Both the position numbers and the translations under genes were made by a program. The notes below the pieces were generated by a model. It worked only from the letters and a program-made list of their open reading frames with translations, was not told the origin of the DNA and made no database searches. DNA of 64,000 bases from Tilletia caries (lineage: Eukaryota > Basidiomycota > Exobasidiomycetes > Tilletiales > Tilletiaceae). The first letter of the stretch is position 1. Each line of letters starts with the position of its first letter. This document shows, one piece after another, positions 35,281 to 45,415 of this stretch. Location of the stretch: NCBI GenBank assembly GCA_032718865.1, contig JALUTQ010000028.1, forward strand, positions 186,001 to 250,000, in the 5' to 3' direction.

Positions 35281-35580
35281 GAAGGAACAGGCGAAGCAGC
35301 GAGCGGTGACACCGTCGTGAGGGCTGTTATGCGCATAAGCCTCATAGAAGTATTGTGACTCGACTCCATAAAGATTCAACCCTCAGTCTGACGAGGATTT
35401 GTGTTGATGCCTGCCAGAAGGCTGCCTTCGCAGCCTCCCACAAGCCTTTGTCCTTCCAGTCTCGATGGAGCCTCTCGCGATCAGCCTAGTTCAAATCACT
35501 CTTCACATCCTGCCTCAGGATTTTTATACAATCTTTAACCAGCCAAAGGCCTCCTAGTCTCATATCAGCCTGGAGTTTCG
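35281..35580. other. Intergenic, nothing recognised
   Basis: Unique-looking DNA between the satellite and the tyrosinase pseudogene T2. Confidence 0.4.
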
Positions 35581-36380
35581 TTGGCGGTGTCCTGTACGAT
35601 GCAGGGAGGTATGCGAAGGATCAGGAGGTGACGGTGCCGTCGGGGTAGGTTCCATCAGCACTCACTCTGAGAAGTCGTTGCTGAGCATCAGCGAAGCTTG
35701 CACGTCCTACTCATCAGCATCGAAAGCTGTCGAAGGAGAAAAGGGCATCAGTATGCGAGAAAGGGGCAAAGCCACAACCGTGACCTACCAGAATTGACAA
35801 CAGTCCTAGTACCAAAAAGGACCCTCGAAGCCGCAGTCCCGCATAGCAAGCTCACGGGGGCGAACGTATATCCATTGCTGAGATGAAGGAGAATCTCGTC
35901 TGGTCAGCGACATAGCTAGGACGTGCGAGCTGCGGAAAGTTGCAAGAGTCTCACTCACCCAAGGAAGGAAGGCAGCTACGTAGTGGATCGTGTAGAAGAG
36001 TCTAACGTGAAGCAGACTGAAGTCATCGAAGAGAGAGGTTCGCCGTCCGTCGAGATTCGTCTCCGTCCCGGCAAGCATCGAGGGCCGAGTATTCAGGCAC
36101 CACGTAGCATCGATCCACGTCTGGCGCTGCACATTCGTCAGAGTCCGCCACTCTGCAAACGGGCCCATGGTCGGACAATGGTTCTTGCCATGAACCTTCG
36201 ATGCGATGTACTTGCGCAAGATATCGAAGTAGGGGATGGCCTTGGTGACGTTGAGGGCCGAGTGGACAGTACAGCTACCGTAGAGCCTGTCGCTCGTGTT
36301 GAAGGAGGCGGTGTATGTGGAGCTTGAGCTTGAAGCCAAGCATGAGCGCAGAATCCCAAGTGCGAACGTGAAAGAAAGTT
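35581..36380 (-). pseudogene. Tyrosinase pseudogene T2 (5' half)
   Basis: Similar to the intact copy at 43813-45292. Exon 1 and 2 regions are recognisable (LRKYIASKVHGK, SLFDDFSLLHVRLFYTIH and RELAMRDCGFEGPF), and part of exon 3 remains at 35590-35700. The signal peptide start is lost, the CuA end reads PFWY-stop instead of PFPYWDW, and the CuB domain is missing. Confidence 0.75.
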
Positions 36381-36421
36381 GCAGATCGGAACACGCGATC
36401 GTCACAATACCTGGAAGACGC

Positions 36422-36710
36422 AAGTCGGAATAAGGCCGGTCTTATTGTGAGCATGTATCTACTTATGGCGGGAGTGCACTGGCTACTTTATGCCGCCAGG
36501 AACCAATCATGTCTCGACTCTTGCCATAGGTATAGACCATCTGAGTCTGTTTTTTGGACTGGATAGGGTCTGACGAAGGATTGAAAGTGTGAATGTCAAG
36601 CTGTGGAGAGAAGAAGAGAAGACACTGCTGATGTTTCAGCACCCACAGGACTTGACGCTTGACGACGTTCGGTAAGAGATTAAACGTCGAAAAGCTCTGG
36701 AACGCAACGA
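36422..36710. repeat. Duplicated segment R, copy 1
   Basis: Matches 41334-41603 (shared GGTCTTATTGTGAGCATGTA and GCGGGAGTGCACTGGCTACT). In both places it lies directly upstream of a broken tyrosinase, so it marks the tandem unit. Confidence 0.75.
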
Positions 36711-38060
36711 ACCATACGTACTTTATTAAGGTGCCTCGCTTCAATCGGCCTCGACAGCATCGACACCAGTTCATGCTCCACCTGTCTCCGCCGCCATTGC
36801 CGGGCCCAGGTCCATACCGCGTGCCTAAGTGATCAGTGCACATCCGAGAAGAGGTCTTGATGTCAGACGCACCTCGGAAACCTCCTCTCGGTACCGAGCC
36901 CCATGCGATCTTGATGTCGTCCTGTTTATGGCAAATGGTCAGCACTCGTTGTGGAAATCTTGTTCACCTCCTCATCTGCAAAACTGATAATATGTAAGAC
37001 GGAGAGGGATACAAAAATGTGGGGAACTTGCAGAGCTGTGGAGCTGGATTAGCGTGCTGTGATGGGGCCCATTGCGTCGTCCTTTGTGTGGTAGGGTGTG
37101 GAGGACATGCAGATGCATGTGTGATGTGAATTTTGCTCAGCAGGAACACCGTTGCCGTCGTCCTGCGCAGGCTCACTACATTCATGATGGCGTTTCTTGC
37201 ATCAACTTCGGTAGCGCAAGATTTGGACATCACAAGTATGTAGCAGGCAGAACGAGCGCAGGACGAGCTGGGACTCTCTGCGAAACGCGTCAAGCTGGTC
37301 AAGATCTTCACGCCCGGAGGACTCAGTCCGCTTTGCGACAAGAGCGGGGGAGAGGAGTGTGGCAGAGGGTTAAACGTTAAACGGGTGACATTTGTGAGAA
37401 GACGCTTGAACAAATGGGAGATGAACAAGTCTGAATACATATTGCTTCACCAGGTACTTATGTACTGGACGTCTTGCGCCAGCTGATCATCTTTGACCGC
37501 AGGCGTACGTGGAGGCGTCAGAACAATGAATGAAACAAAGGCGGAAAAAGGTCCTGAGCAACAACGCCTACGATGCTGTATACTCTTCGCTAGATCTCTT
37601 TCTAGGGAGGCGCTATACGTTCTGAATCGTCGTAGTAGTATTTAATATCTGGGCGTCCGAGTTCTGAACTTATCTGAATTGGCAACCGCTGACGCATGAC
37701 GCACGACGCACTCGATCCACGATACGAGAAAGAAAAACGTTCTTCCGCTTCTCACGCTCTCACTTCGAGGTGGCAGCTGGTAGAATACAGTTTTGGATAC
37801 ATCACATTTCCCCCTATCGTTCTGATTTCCATTTCATTTCTAAAGAGTCGTCATCCAACTTGAAGTAGCGGATGAGAGGACCAGAGCCTTCCCATCTCTC
37901 AATGGGTCGGTCAGTTTCAGAGATGCCACGGTCGTCGGTGCAATGCTTTTATCAATTTGTTGAATCAAAGCGTACGCCACAACGTGTCATTCTCAAACCA
38001 GCGGCGAGATGCACTCCGAGCACTGGTCACTTTCTCCTTCTACTGAAGCGCCGTTTGGAA
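36711..38060. other. Intergenic region with one broken frame
   Basis: A plus-strand frame from 37145 to 37486 is open except for one TAG at 37241-37243; after it comes KRVKLVKIFTPGGLSPLCDK. It could be a decayed gene. A minus-strand frame with TRYGPGPGNGGGDRW (36745-36830) may be a relic of the gene at 41539-42517 or chance. Neither is assigned. Confidence 0.25.
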
Positions 38061-38063
38061 AGA

Positions 38064-38071
38064 CATAAAAG
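38064..38071 (+). promoter_or_regulatory. TATA-like box of the 93-residue secreted protein gene
   Basis: CATAAAAG about 150 bases before the ATG at 38218. Confidence 0.4.
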
Positions 38072-38217
38072 GGCCGCTCACACCAGCTTAGTCACATCGT
38101 ACTCCTTCACTCGTCACTTCCCTTCCGCATCCTTTCTACCAGAACATCCATACAGCAACTCAACGTATCACGTTCGACCAGAGAGCCTCAAAGCATTCCT
38201 CCCTGCATTTCACGACA

Positions 38218-38580
38218 ATGTACTTCCTCAACACTCTCAAAGTCATCTGCCTCTCCGCCATGATGGCGTCTAGCATTGCCGCATCGGTCGGCAATCCGGA
38301 GGCTCGCGATGCCGTCGCCCAAGTCGGTCCGTCCAACATCATCAAGGCTCATTCCATCGACCTCGTCGATGCTGCCCAGGCCGGTTCTCCGCTCAATCGT
38401 TTCGACATCCCTCCCCCGGTCGACCCTCGTCGTCCTGTAAGAGGTGTCACTTCCCCGAGGCCACTTCGAAACGCAGAATCTGACCTACAAACCTTTCCTT
38501 CTTCCTCTATCGCACAGATCTGCGCCCAGTGCGGAGCCTCGAACTTCCCGTGCCCTCCCTCTTGCCACCACCGCATTTAG
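38218..38580 (+). CDS. Small secreted protein, 93 residues, unknown function
   Basis: Two exons, 38218-38436 and 38518-38580. A hydrophobic leader (VICLSAMMASSIAA, about residues 9-22) predicts secretion; the mature part is short and hydrophilic (EARDAVAQVGPSNIIKAHSI) with a Pro-rich stretch at the exon junction and a C-terminal cluster of four Cys (ICAQCGASNFPCPPSCHHRI). No family recognised. Size, leader and cysteine cluster are effector-like, but that is inference. It lies on the opposite strand to the tyrosinase and SSP genes. A repeat shared with 42886-43161 follows its 3' end. Confidence 0.6.
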   Translation: MYFLNTLKVICLSAMMASSIAASVGNPEARDAVAQVGPSNIIKAHSIDLVDAAQAGSPLNRFDIPPPVDPRRPVRGVTSPRPLRNAESDLQTFPSSSIAQICAQCGASNFPCPPSCHHRI

Positions 38581-38645
38581 GCCAGAGTCTTTCAGGGTTC
38601 CGTTCAGCTGTGACTGTCCATCCAGGCAGCTGAAGGAGGGCAATG

Positions 38646-38912
38646 CCCAGTACAGCCCTTCACTGTTCAACGCTCCTTGCCATCTCGCCTGTATCGCTGA
38701 GCCATACTCCGTCCTGATCTCCCCAATTCCAACCAATCCAGATGTGCGGTCTCTAACTCCATCGCTATGACTGGCGATTTCTTTCTGTGCCGCTTGCTGG
38801 TAATTGAAGTGACCTGAAAGACTGCAGTTACGCCTTCAGCGAAGAAGCAACTGTTAGTAATCCCACTGCGCCTTCATTTTCTCTAGGATGGCTCACCTTC
38901 TCAGAGACAAAC
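38646..38912. repeat. Duplicated segment R', copy 1
   Basis: Very similar to 42886-43161 (shared ATCGCTATGACTGGCGATTT and CTCAGAGACAAACG), differing by scattered substitutions and small gaps. Each copy sits on the 3' side of an SSP gene copy. Confidence 0.85.
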
Positions 38913-39447
38913 GTTCTTGCCGCTACATCAGCACTTTCTCAAGTCACACGAAGCACAACATGTGCCTCGTTTGTTTGTTGCGCTCATCAGAATCAAATTC
39001 CTCAGCGACGTGGCAATGTGGTAATTTGACAACACGATGCGTTCTGTCTGGTGTAGACTGACATTGCCGTCAGTCTCGAACGGAAACGAGATGGAGATTA
39101 AGTCTTAGTCGGGCAGGGAGTCCTTGTTGCTGAACAGACGTAGGCGTGGCTGCAACAAAAACTGACTCCCATTGATGCGAAATCACTGCAAGAAAGACCG
39201 CTCGTGCTGGTGCGCATTGAGATTGACAGCTCCAAGGCACATCAACGTTCCCCACTTTGAGTCTCTGGCCAGCTCCTAGACTATCCCCACTACTCTACTT
39301 CGCAGGGTTGCGTGCGTGTCTTTGCGTTCGGCTTATAGCATGCGAGTATGGGACGTCGGAGCCAGTGGGTGTATCGAGCGTGGAAAGGAGGCCGGTCTGA
39401 TCAAAGCGGATATCGAGCTGGCCGCGGTCCTTGCGTACGACCAGAAC
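38913..39447. other. Intergenic, nothing recognised
   Basis: 3' flank of SSP copy B; no supported gene. Confidence 0.4.
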
Positions 39448-40040
39448 TCAAATCCAGCAACTTCTCGGACTGTTACTTTCACAGGTATCCTTCTTGTGGC
39501 AAATATCCGAACACAGGTCGCGGTAGAAGCCCTTCGTTCTCGGCGTGTTGTCGCGGCTGAAGTCATCGTAGCACGCCTGTCTGCAGGGCTGAGGTTGAAG
39601 AGACAAGAATGAGGGCAGAAAGTTGAGGAAGTTGCTGTCAATGAAAGTGCCTTGTAGCTGAGCCAGCTCGTACAGGGGTGCCACAACGTGCTCACCTTGC
39701 CGTTCTTCGTGTAGTTGACACACATGCAGAAGTCAAACGCGAGGTATACATCATCAGGGTGTTTGCAGATACTGGCGACTTTCGTACACCATTCTTGCGG
39801 ACTTTTCTGAGAAAAGATGTAAAGAGACGAGGATGGAGACAAGGACGTAAGTGACCGAGACAGAAGGAGGGGGATTCGGTAGCGAGATCCGTCGGAGGAC
39901 TCAGTCAGGAAGCAGCAACACGGGTCGGACCCAGGCGCAGACCAGTATGTGGTCTTGCGATAGCTCGTTGAACTCACCTCCTCGGACATAGCACCGCTGG
40001 CAGCCAGGGCGACGCTGAATAGAATGATGAGGAGTCTCAT
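39448..40040 (-). CDS. Ten-cysteine small secreted protein, copy B (intact)
   Basis: Three exons: 40040-39978, 39806-39696 and 39657-39448, giving 127 residues. Exon 1 is a signal peptide (MRLLIILFSVALAASGAMSE). The mature protein starts near KSPQEWC and has ten Cys: four in exon 2 (one pair as CMC) and six in exon 3 (CRQAC, DLCSDIC, KKDTC and the final SCWI). The second intron is only 38 nt, from GTGAGC to GGCTCAG; a 45-nt alternative ending CTACAAG also keeps the frame. No known family recognised. The gene lies on the same strand as, and downstream of, a tyrosinase copy, as do the other two SSP copies. Confidence 0.75.
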
Positions 40041-40617
40041 GGGGTAGGATGAGGCCAAGTCTTGAGGGAGGTGCGAGGGTGCGTGGTGGAATGTTCCTGT
40101 TGGAAGGAAAAGAATGGGAGGGAGGAGCTGGCAGGAGGAGGATGTGGTTCGACCAGTCCCCTTTTGAAGCCAATCTCGTATCATATGTACATACGGCGAA
40201 TGAATCAGCAGCATCGCAGAAAAATCTCGCCGGACGTCAATCTCATTGTCCGCGGCGCAGATTCTTGTGTACGGAACTGAATTGTCGGCTTTTGGAATGG
40301 ATAGAGCTTAAGCAATAAGCAAACCTGCGGCTGAAACGAACCAAGCTCGTACATACATACGTATACATGAAGGCAGCGTGGTGCCACATCGAAAGCGGAG
40401 AGGGGCCACCGACAACCTCTGGCCTCCGTTACCTCTGACCATGGAATACATGCGAAGGCGAGTTTTTGTCCCGCTGCAGTCGATGAAGGCTGGCCTGTTG
40501 TGTGTGGTCCTGCTATAGGAAGCTAAGGTGAGATGGGATTGGGTGTTGTTGTTGGGACAAGATGAGTACAAGGTGGTCGATCGCCTTCTTCTGTCTGTAT
40601 CCGAGGTTGGAGCTTGG
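40041..40617. other. SSP copy B promoter and duplicated flank
   Basis: The first 200 bp match the promoter of copy A (24060-24290). The rest, to the tyrosinase fragment, holds no recognised gene. Confidence 0.45.
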
Positions 40618-41270
40618 AAAGCTTGTAAATCTCCTGTATCAGCACCGAAAGCTGTCTAAGGAGAAAGATCACCAGTATGCGAGAATTGGGCAAAGCCGCA
40701 GACGTGATCTATCCGAACTGACCCCAGTCCTAGTATGGAGATGGACCGTCGAAGCCGCAATCCCGCATAGCAAGCTTACCGGCGCGAACGTATCTCCGAT
40801 GCTGAGATCAAGGAGAAGCTCGTTTGGTGAGCCGACGTTACCAGCAAATGCGAAATGTGAAAAGCTAGGAGAGTCCCGCTTACCCGAGGAAGAAAGGAAG
40901 AAGGCAGCTACGTAGTGGACCGAGTAGAAGAATCTGACGAATACCAAAGTGAAGTCATCAAAGAGGGAGGTTCGCCGTCCGTCCAGAGCCGTCTCCGTCC
41001 CGAAAAGCATCGAGGGCCGAATAGTCAGGCACCATGTAGCATCGATCCATTTCTGGCGCTGCTCATCCGTCAGAGTCCGCCACTCTGCACTCCACTCTGC
41101 ACGCGAGGGAATGATCGGGCAGCGGTCCTTGCCGTGATCCTCCGAAGCGATATAATTGCGCAAGGTTCGATGTGTGGGATGGCATTCGTGACGTTGAGAT
41201 CTTGGTGGACAGTATGGCTATCGCAGAGCTGGTCGCTCGAGTCGAGGGAGGCGACATATGTGGAGCTTGA
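40618..41270 (-). pseudogene. Tyrosinase pseudogene T2b
   Basis: Exon 1 to 2 region of the tyrosinase family: RNYIASEDHGKDRCP, WCLTIRPSMLFGTET and LFDDFTLVFVRFFYSVHYVAAF, then GDTFAPVSLLCGIAAS in a shifted frame where the intact copy has RWYVRARELAMRDC. A SAEW/AEW duplication, the shift and the lost 3' half make it non-functional. Confidence 0.75.
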
Positions 41271-41333
41271 GCTTTAAGCTGAGCCCAAGCGTACAATCCC
41301 AAGTCAAGATCGTCGCAATACCCGGAGACCGCA

Positions 41334-41603
41334 AGTCGCAATAAGACCGGTCTTATTGTGAGCATGTATTTGCTTGGAGCGGGAGTGCACTGGCTACTGT
41401 ATGCCGCAGAGCACTTAGCTACGTCTTGGCATATGTGTAGGCCATCTGAGTCTGTTATTGGACTGAATATGATCTGACAAAGGATTGATGGGATGATTGT
41501 CAAGCTCAGAGTGGAAAGGAGAAGAGACTACTGAAGTTTCAGCACCCACGGGACTTGACAACGTTCGGTATGAGATAAACGTCGAAAATTTCTGGAACGC
41601 AAC
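41334..41603. repeat. Duplicated segment R, copy 2
   Basis: See 36422-36710. It overlaps the 3' end of the gene model at 41539-42517. Confidence 0.75.
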
Positions 41604-42517
41604 AGTGAACATTAAGCCTTCTCTCATTTCTCTGCCGTAGCAAATCATCGTTGTTAGGTGGTAAAGGTGAAGGTGGAACTCGAATGAGGCGGGATGATCC
41701 GTTCTGGTAGAAAACGGTGGGCAAGATCCCTGGAAGCTCGTGTCGCAGGGCCGTTTAAGAACGCGGAAGACGAATAACCATCCAAATAGTTAAGCTTCAA
41801 GACGTGCCAAATGTGTGAGTCCATGCGACGCGCGATTCGAGCCAGAAAAAAGATATGATACTTACCCACCTTATGGATCTCGCTGTGGCCACCGGATACA
41901 TTCGTCCAGCAGCTCTGGCTGCACTTTTTCGTGAACTCCGGGCCCAGGGTAGTGAGGGGCCAGCAAACGTCCACAAGGTTGCCCGACTTGGCGAGATACT
42001 TGGCGGGCAGAACGATGTTCGCTCGTCCATGCGTTGTCTCTAGTCCGAGGTCCTGCCCAGGCTTGACGAGGGCGAGACCAAGAGTGTGCTCCAGTCCAAG
42101 CTGGTACAGCGCGTATGCGAAGTCTTGCGCCAACTGCTGGTCAAGCTCGGGAAGCTTCTCGGCGGCATCATCGGCGAACGCAAACTCGAGCGGGATGAGC
42201 TCGTTGCTTCCGGGACGAATGCCCCAGATGGTTGCATATATGTTGTCCTGGCTAGCCTCCGAAAGCTCGGACTTCTTCACGGGGACGGTCGTCGGGCCGT
42301 ACGCCAGCATGATCTCGTCCTGGTCAAGACCGGAATGGCGGTGAAGGAGCTGGACACCGTAGTTGACGGCGGAAGGGTGCTTCTGAGCCACCGCAGCAAG
42401 TGCGGTCTCGATCTTGTGGAGACCGCCGGACTCCTTGAAGCTGGCAGCGGCTCGGCCGACGGACGGCAGACTCTCGAAGAGCGCGGGCGAGTAGTTGTGA
42501 AGGACAGCAGCGGACAT
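41539..42517 (-). CDS. Orphan protein, 280 residues, unknown function
   Basis: Two exons: 42517-41866 (ATG 42517, MSAAVLHNYSPALFESL) and 41729-41539. The phase fits, but the acceptor of exon 2 was chosen by eye and the 3' part overlaps repeat R, so the C-terminus is uncertain. Exon 1 encodes an alpha/beta protein without signal peptide or membrane segment: HRHSGLDQDEIMLAYG, NELIPLEFAFADDAAEKL, YQLGLEHTLGLALVK and KKCSQSCWTNVSGGHSEIHKV. I do not recognise a family. A TATA box lies 135 bases upstream. Probably a functional cytosolic protein; role unknown. Confidence 0.55.
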
Positions 42518-42650
42518 TTCTGTAGGAAGAAGCGAAATCTATCAGCAGATTTACGTAGAACAAAGAGTATCATGGAGCGTACCTAGCTATGGAGGGGGCA
42601 GAAGGGTTGATGGTACTTGAGAGGTGGGAGATAGATTCGGCAGCGCTACT

Positions 42651-42660
42651 TTTTATACAC
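42651..42660 (-). promoter_or_regulatory. TATA box of the 280-residue orphan gene
   Basis: Minus strand GTGTATAAAA, about 135 bases before ATG 42517. Confidence 0.45.
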
Positions 42661-42885
42661 CCACTTCGACGTAAGCGGACTTCGAGAGGCACTCAACATT
42701 TGCTGCAATCAGACGCTCGAACGAAGAGACGACTTTGATGAGGGCCTGATCCAGCTGACCGCTGACCATAGGTTGCCTTTATGCACCTTTCTGGTCCCGC
42801 ACGTTCTTGCCATGGACAGAGGGAAGCTCGGAAAATCTGGTCCGTTATGCTTCCATCAAATACCACTCAGCAATCAGCCTGTACG

Positions 42886-43161
42886 CCCAGTGCAGCCCTT
42901 AACTGTTCAACGCCCCCTGCCATCTCGCCCGTATCGCTCAGCCATCCTCCGTCCTGATCGCCTGATCTCCCCAATTCCACCCAATCCAGATGTGAGGTCT
43001 CTAACTCCATCGCTATGACTGGCGATTTCTTGCTGTGCCGCTTGCTGGTAACTGAATCGACCTGAAAGACTGCAGTTACGCCTTCAGCGAAGAAGCAACT
43101 GTTAGTAATCCCAGTGCGCCTTCATTTTCTCTAGGATGGCTCACCTTCTCAGAGACAAACG
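42886..43161. repeat. Duplicated segment R', copy 2
   Basis: See 38646-38912. Confidence 0.85.
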
Positions 43162-43194
43162 TCCTTTCGGCGGTGGGTCGGGTCTTCCGATCAA

Positions 43195-43700
43195 TCATCT
43201 TGTCTGACTGATCCCTTGACAAGTATCCTTATTGTGACAGATTTTCAAACACATGTCGCGGTTGCCGTAGAGGTCATCCAAGCACGCTTGTCTGCAGGGC
43301 TGAGGTTGAAGAGACAAGGATAAGGGGAAAAAGGTCAGGAAGTTGTTGTCAATGAAGGAGCCTTGCAGCAGAGACAGCCCGTACAGGGGTGCTGTAACGC
43401 TCACCTTGCCGTTCTTCGTGGAGTTGACACACATGCGGTGATCAAACGCGGGATCCTAACCTTTACGTTCTGCGCAGAGATTGGCGACATACCAGCACCA
43501 ATCGTGTTAATTTTCCTGAAGAGAGGTGTAAGAAGGACGCAAGTAGCGGGGACAGGATGTTGAAAAGCGTCCCATATGGTCAGCTCCTTCTATCTGAGAC
43601 TGCGGCTCAAAATCAGGGCGGTTGAAGATGTGCAACGCAAGAGACTTCAATGATACACTGTAAGGAATGATGAGCAGAATCGAGCTTAAAAAGGCGAGGA
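43195..43700 (-). pseudogene. Ten-cysteine secreted protein, copy C (broken)
   Basis: The last exon is readable (SFIDNNFLTFFPLSLSLQPQ, CRQACLDDL and HNKDTC), but it ends without the SCW tail and has fewer Cys. Exon 2 (about 43430-43515) has a one-base deletion relative to copies A and B and an in-frame stop. The signal-peptide region near 43650-43690 survives only as CTGCTCATCATTCC-type similarity without ATG. Confidence 0.7.
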
Positions 43701-43812
43701 CAGAAGACAGAAGACAAACTTGACTGTCAAACGGGGATCGAGAAATTGTGCAGAATCGTGCTGAAAAGGTCCACGTTTTTGCCGGGCTTGGGTCCATGGC
43801 GACTGCAAAGGC

Positions 43813-45292
43813 TCAGACGTACTGCAAAGGAGCGTTAGAGATGTCAGTACTCGTGGGCCTCATTCATTCCGCTCCTCAGGTCCACGTCTACGAATCTTAC
43901 CTTGTAGCAAAGTGGGGGGCGTGTGATGTCCATTAGCTTGTACGTCTCGATGTTTGGCAAGTAGAGTCCCTCAAGAGTCTGGACATCGAAGAGCGATGCC
44001 TCGGGACCTCCCGTGGAATCGAACTGGAACTGAACCGTGTTGCCAGAGAAGGCCCAGAAGCGGCTGTCGAGATTCGAAGTGTTGATTCGATCCGCAGGCA
44101 GGCCGCGTCCCGTGGTATCGCCGTTTTGCCAGTACCACCAGATCCTGTCGATGTTCGTGTGGTGAAGGAAAAAAAGCGGTTCGTTAGGAGCATGGGGACG
44201 GACTCCATCCGCTCCGATAGCCAGGTGAACGGCACTATGAGGTCCAGCACCGATGATATCCAAGCGTTGCTGCAAACCTTCGAGGAGTGGGGAAAATGTC
44301 GAAAAGTTGGACCCGCTGGTGCTCAGCACACGCCGGACTGCGGTGGTGTTGAAGCCCTCCTCGAACATGGGATACGTCTTGTTCGGCGCTGGTAGTGTAC
44401 CAAATGCCCGCTGAAGGTAGTGAGGATCGTAAATGGGCACGGATTGGTTCACCTCATCACTCCGGTACGATGCAGGGAGATACGCAAAGGGACCAGAGGT
44501 GAGGGTGCCGTCGGGGTAGGATCCGTTGCCACCCACTCCGAAGCTGTTGCTCAGCATCGGCGAAGCTTGTACGTCTCCCGTATCAGCGTCGACAGCTGTC
44601 GAGGGAGAAAGAACATCAGCCACACGGAAATGGAGCAAAGCCACCGAGGTAATGCATCAGAACTGACCCCAGTCCCAGTACGGAAAGGGACCCTCGAAGC
44701 CGCAATCCCGCATAGCAAGCTCACGGGCGCGAACGTACCACCGATGCTGAGATGAAGGAGAAGCTCGTCTGGTCAGCGACATAGCTAGGACGTGCGAGCT
44801 GCGGAAAGTCGCAAGAGTGTCACTTACCCAAGGAAGGAAGGCAGCTACGTAGTGGATCGTGTAGAAGAGTCTAACGTGAAGCAGACTGAAGTCATCGAAG
44901 AGAGAGGTTCGCCGTCCGTCGAGATTCGTCTCTGTCCCGGCCAGCATGGAGGGCCGAGTAGTCAGGCACCACGTAGCATTGATCCACTTCTGGCGCTGCA
45001 CATCCGTCAGAGTCCGCCACTCTGCACGCGGGTGAATGGTAGAGCAGCGGTCCTTGCCGTGATCCTTAGACGCGATGTAGTTGCGCAAGATATTAATGTA
45101 TGGGATGGCCTCCGTGACGTTGAGGGCCGGGTGGACGCTACGGCTGTCGTACAGCTGGTGGCTCGTCTCGAGGGGGGCAGCATGCCTGGGGCTTGAGCTT
45201 GAAGCCGAGCCTGAGCGCACAGTCTCAAGTGCGAACGTAACTGTGACGAGGCTGACGAAAAGGAAGAGGTGCAGATTGATCCGGAAGATCAT
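43813..45292 (-). CDS. Secreted tyrosinase (type 3 copper protein), intact copy T3
   Basis: Oxidises phenols to o-quinones (melanin-type chemistry) with a binuclear copper centre. Four exons: 45292-44828, 44746-44668, 44595-43901 and a 9-nt last exon 43821-43813, giving 415 residues. Signal peptide INLHLFLFVSLVTVTFA. CuA: LLHVRLFYTIH, then FLPWHRWYV across the first junction, and PYWDWAVDADTGD across the second. CuB: GPHSAVHLAIG and EPLFFLHHTNIDRIWWYWQ. The length fits the short secreted tyrosinases without the C-terminal shielding domain. The second intron uses a GTCAGT donor. A TATA box lies about 117 bases upstream. Three broken paralogues lie at 24885, 35581 and 40618, and a broken SSP gene follows immediately downstream. 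Confidence 0.88.
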
Positions 45293-45408
45293 CGCGACGT
45301 GGGAATGTTGTAATTCAGGGTAAGGCCGCCAATCGTACAGAGGCGAGGGCAAGAGGGAGGTGAATAGGGCGAGAGTCGGGCCCAAGTCTTCGGCTTTCGG
45401 TGCCATCC

Positions 45409-45415
45409 ATTTATA
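45409..45415 (-). promoter_or_regulatory. TATA box of tyrosinase T3
   Basis: Minus strand TATAAAT, about 117 bases before the ATG at 45292. Confidence 0.5.
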
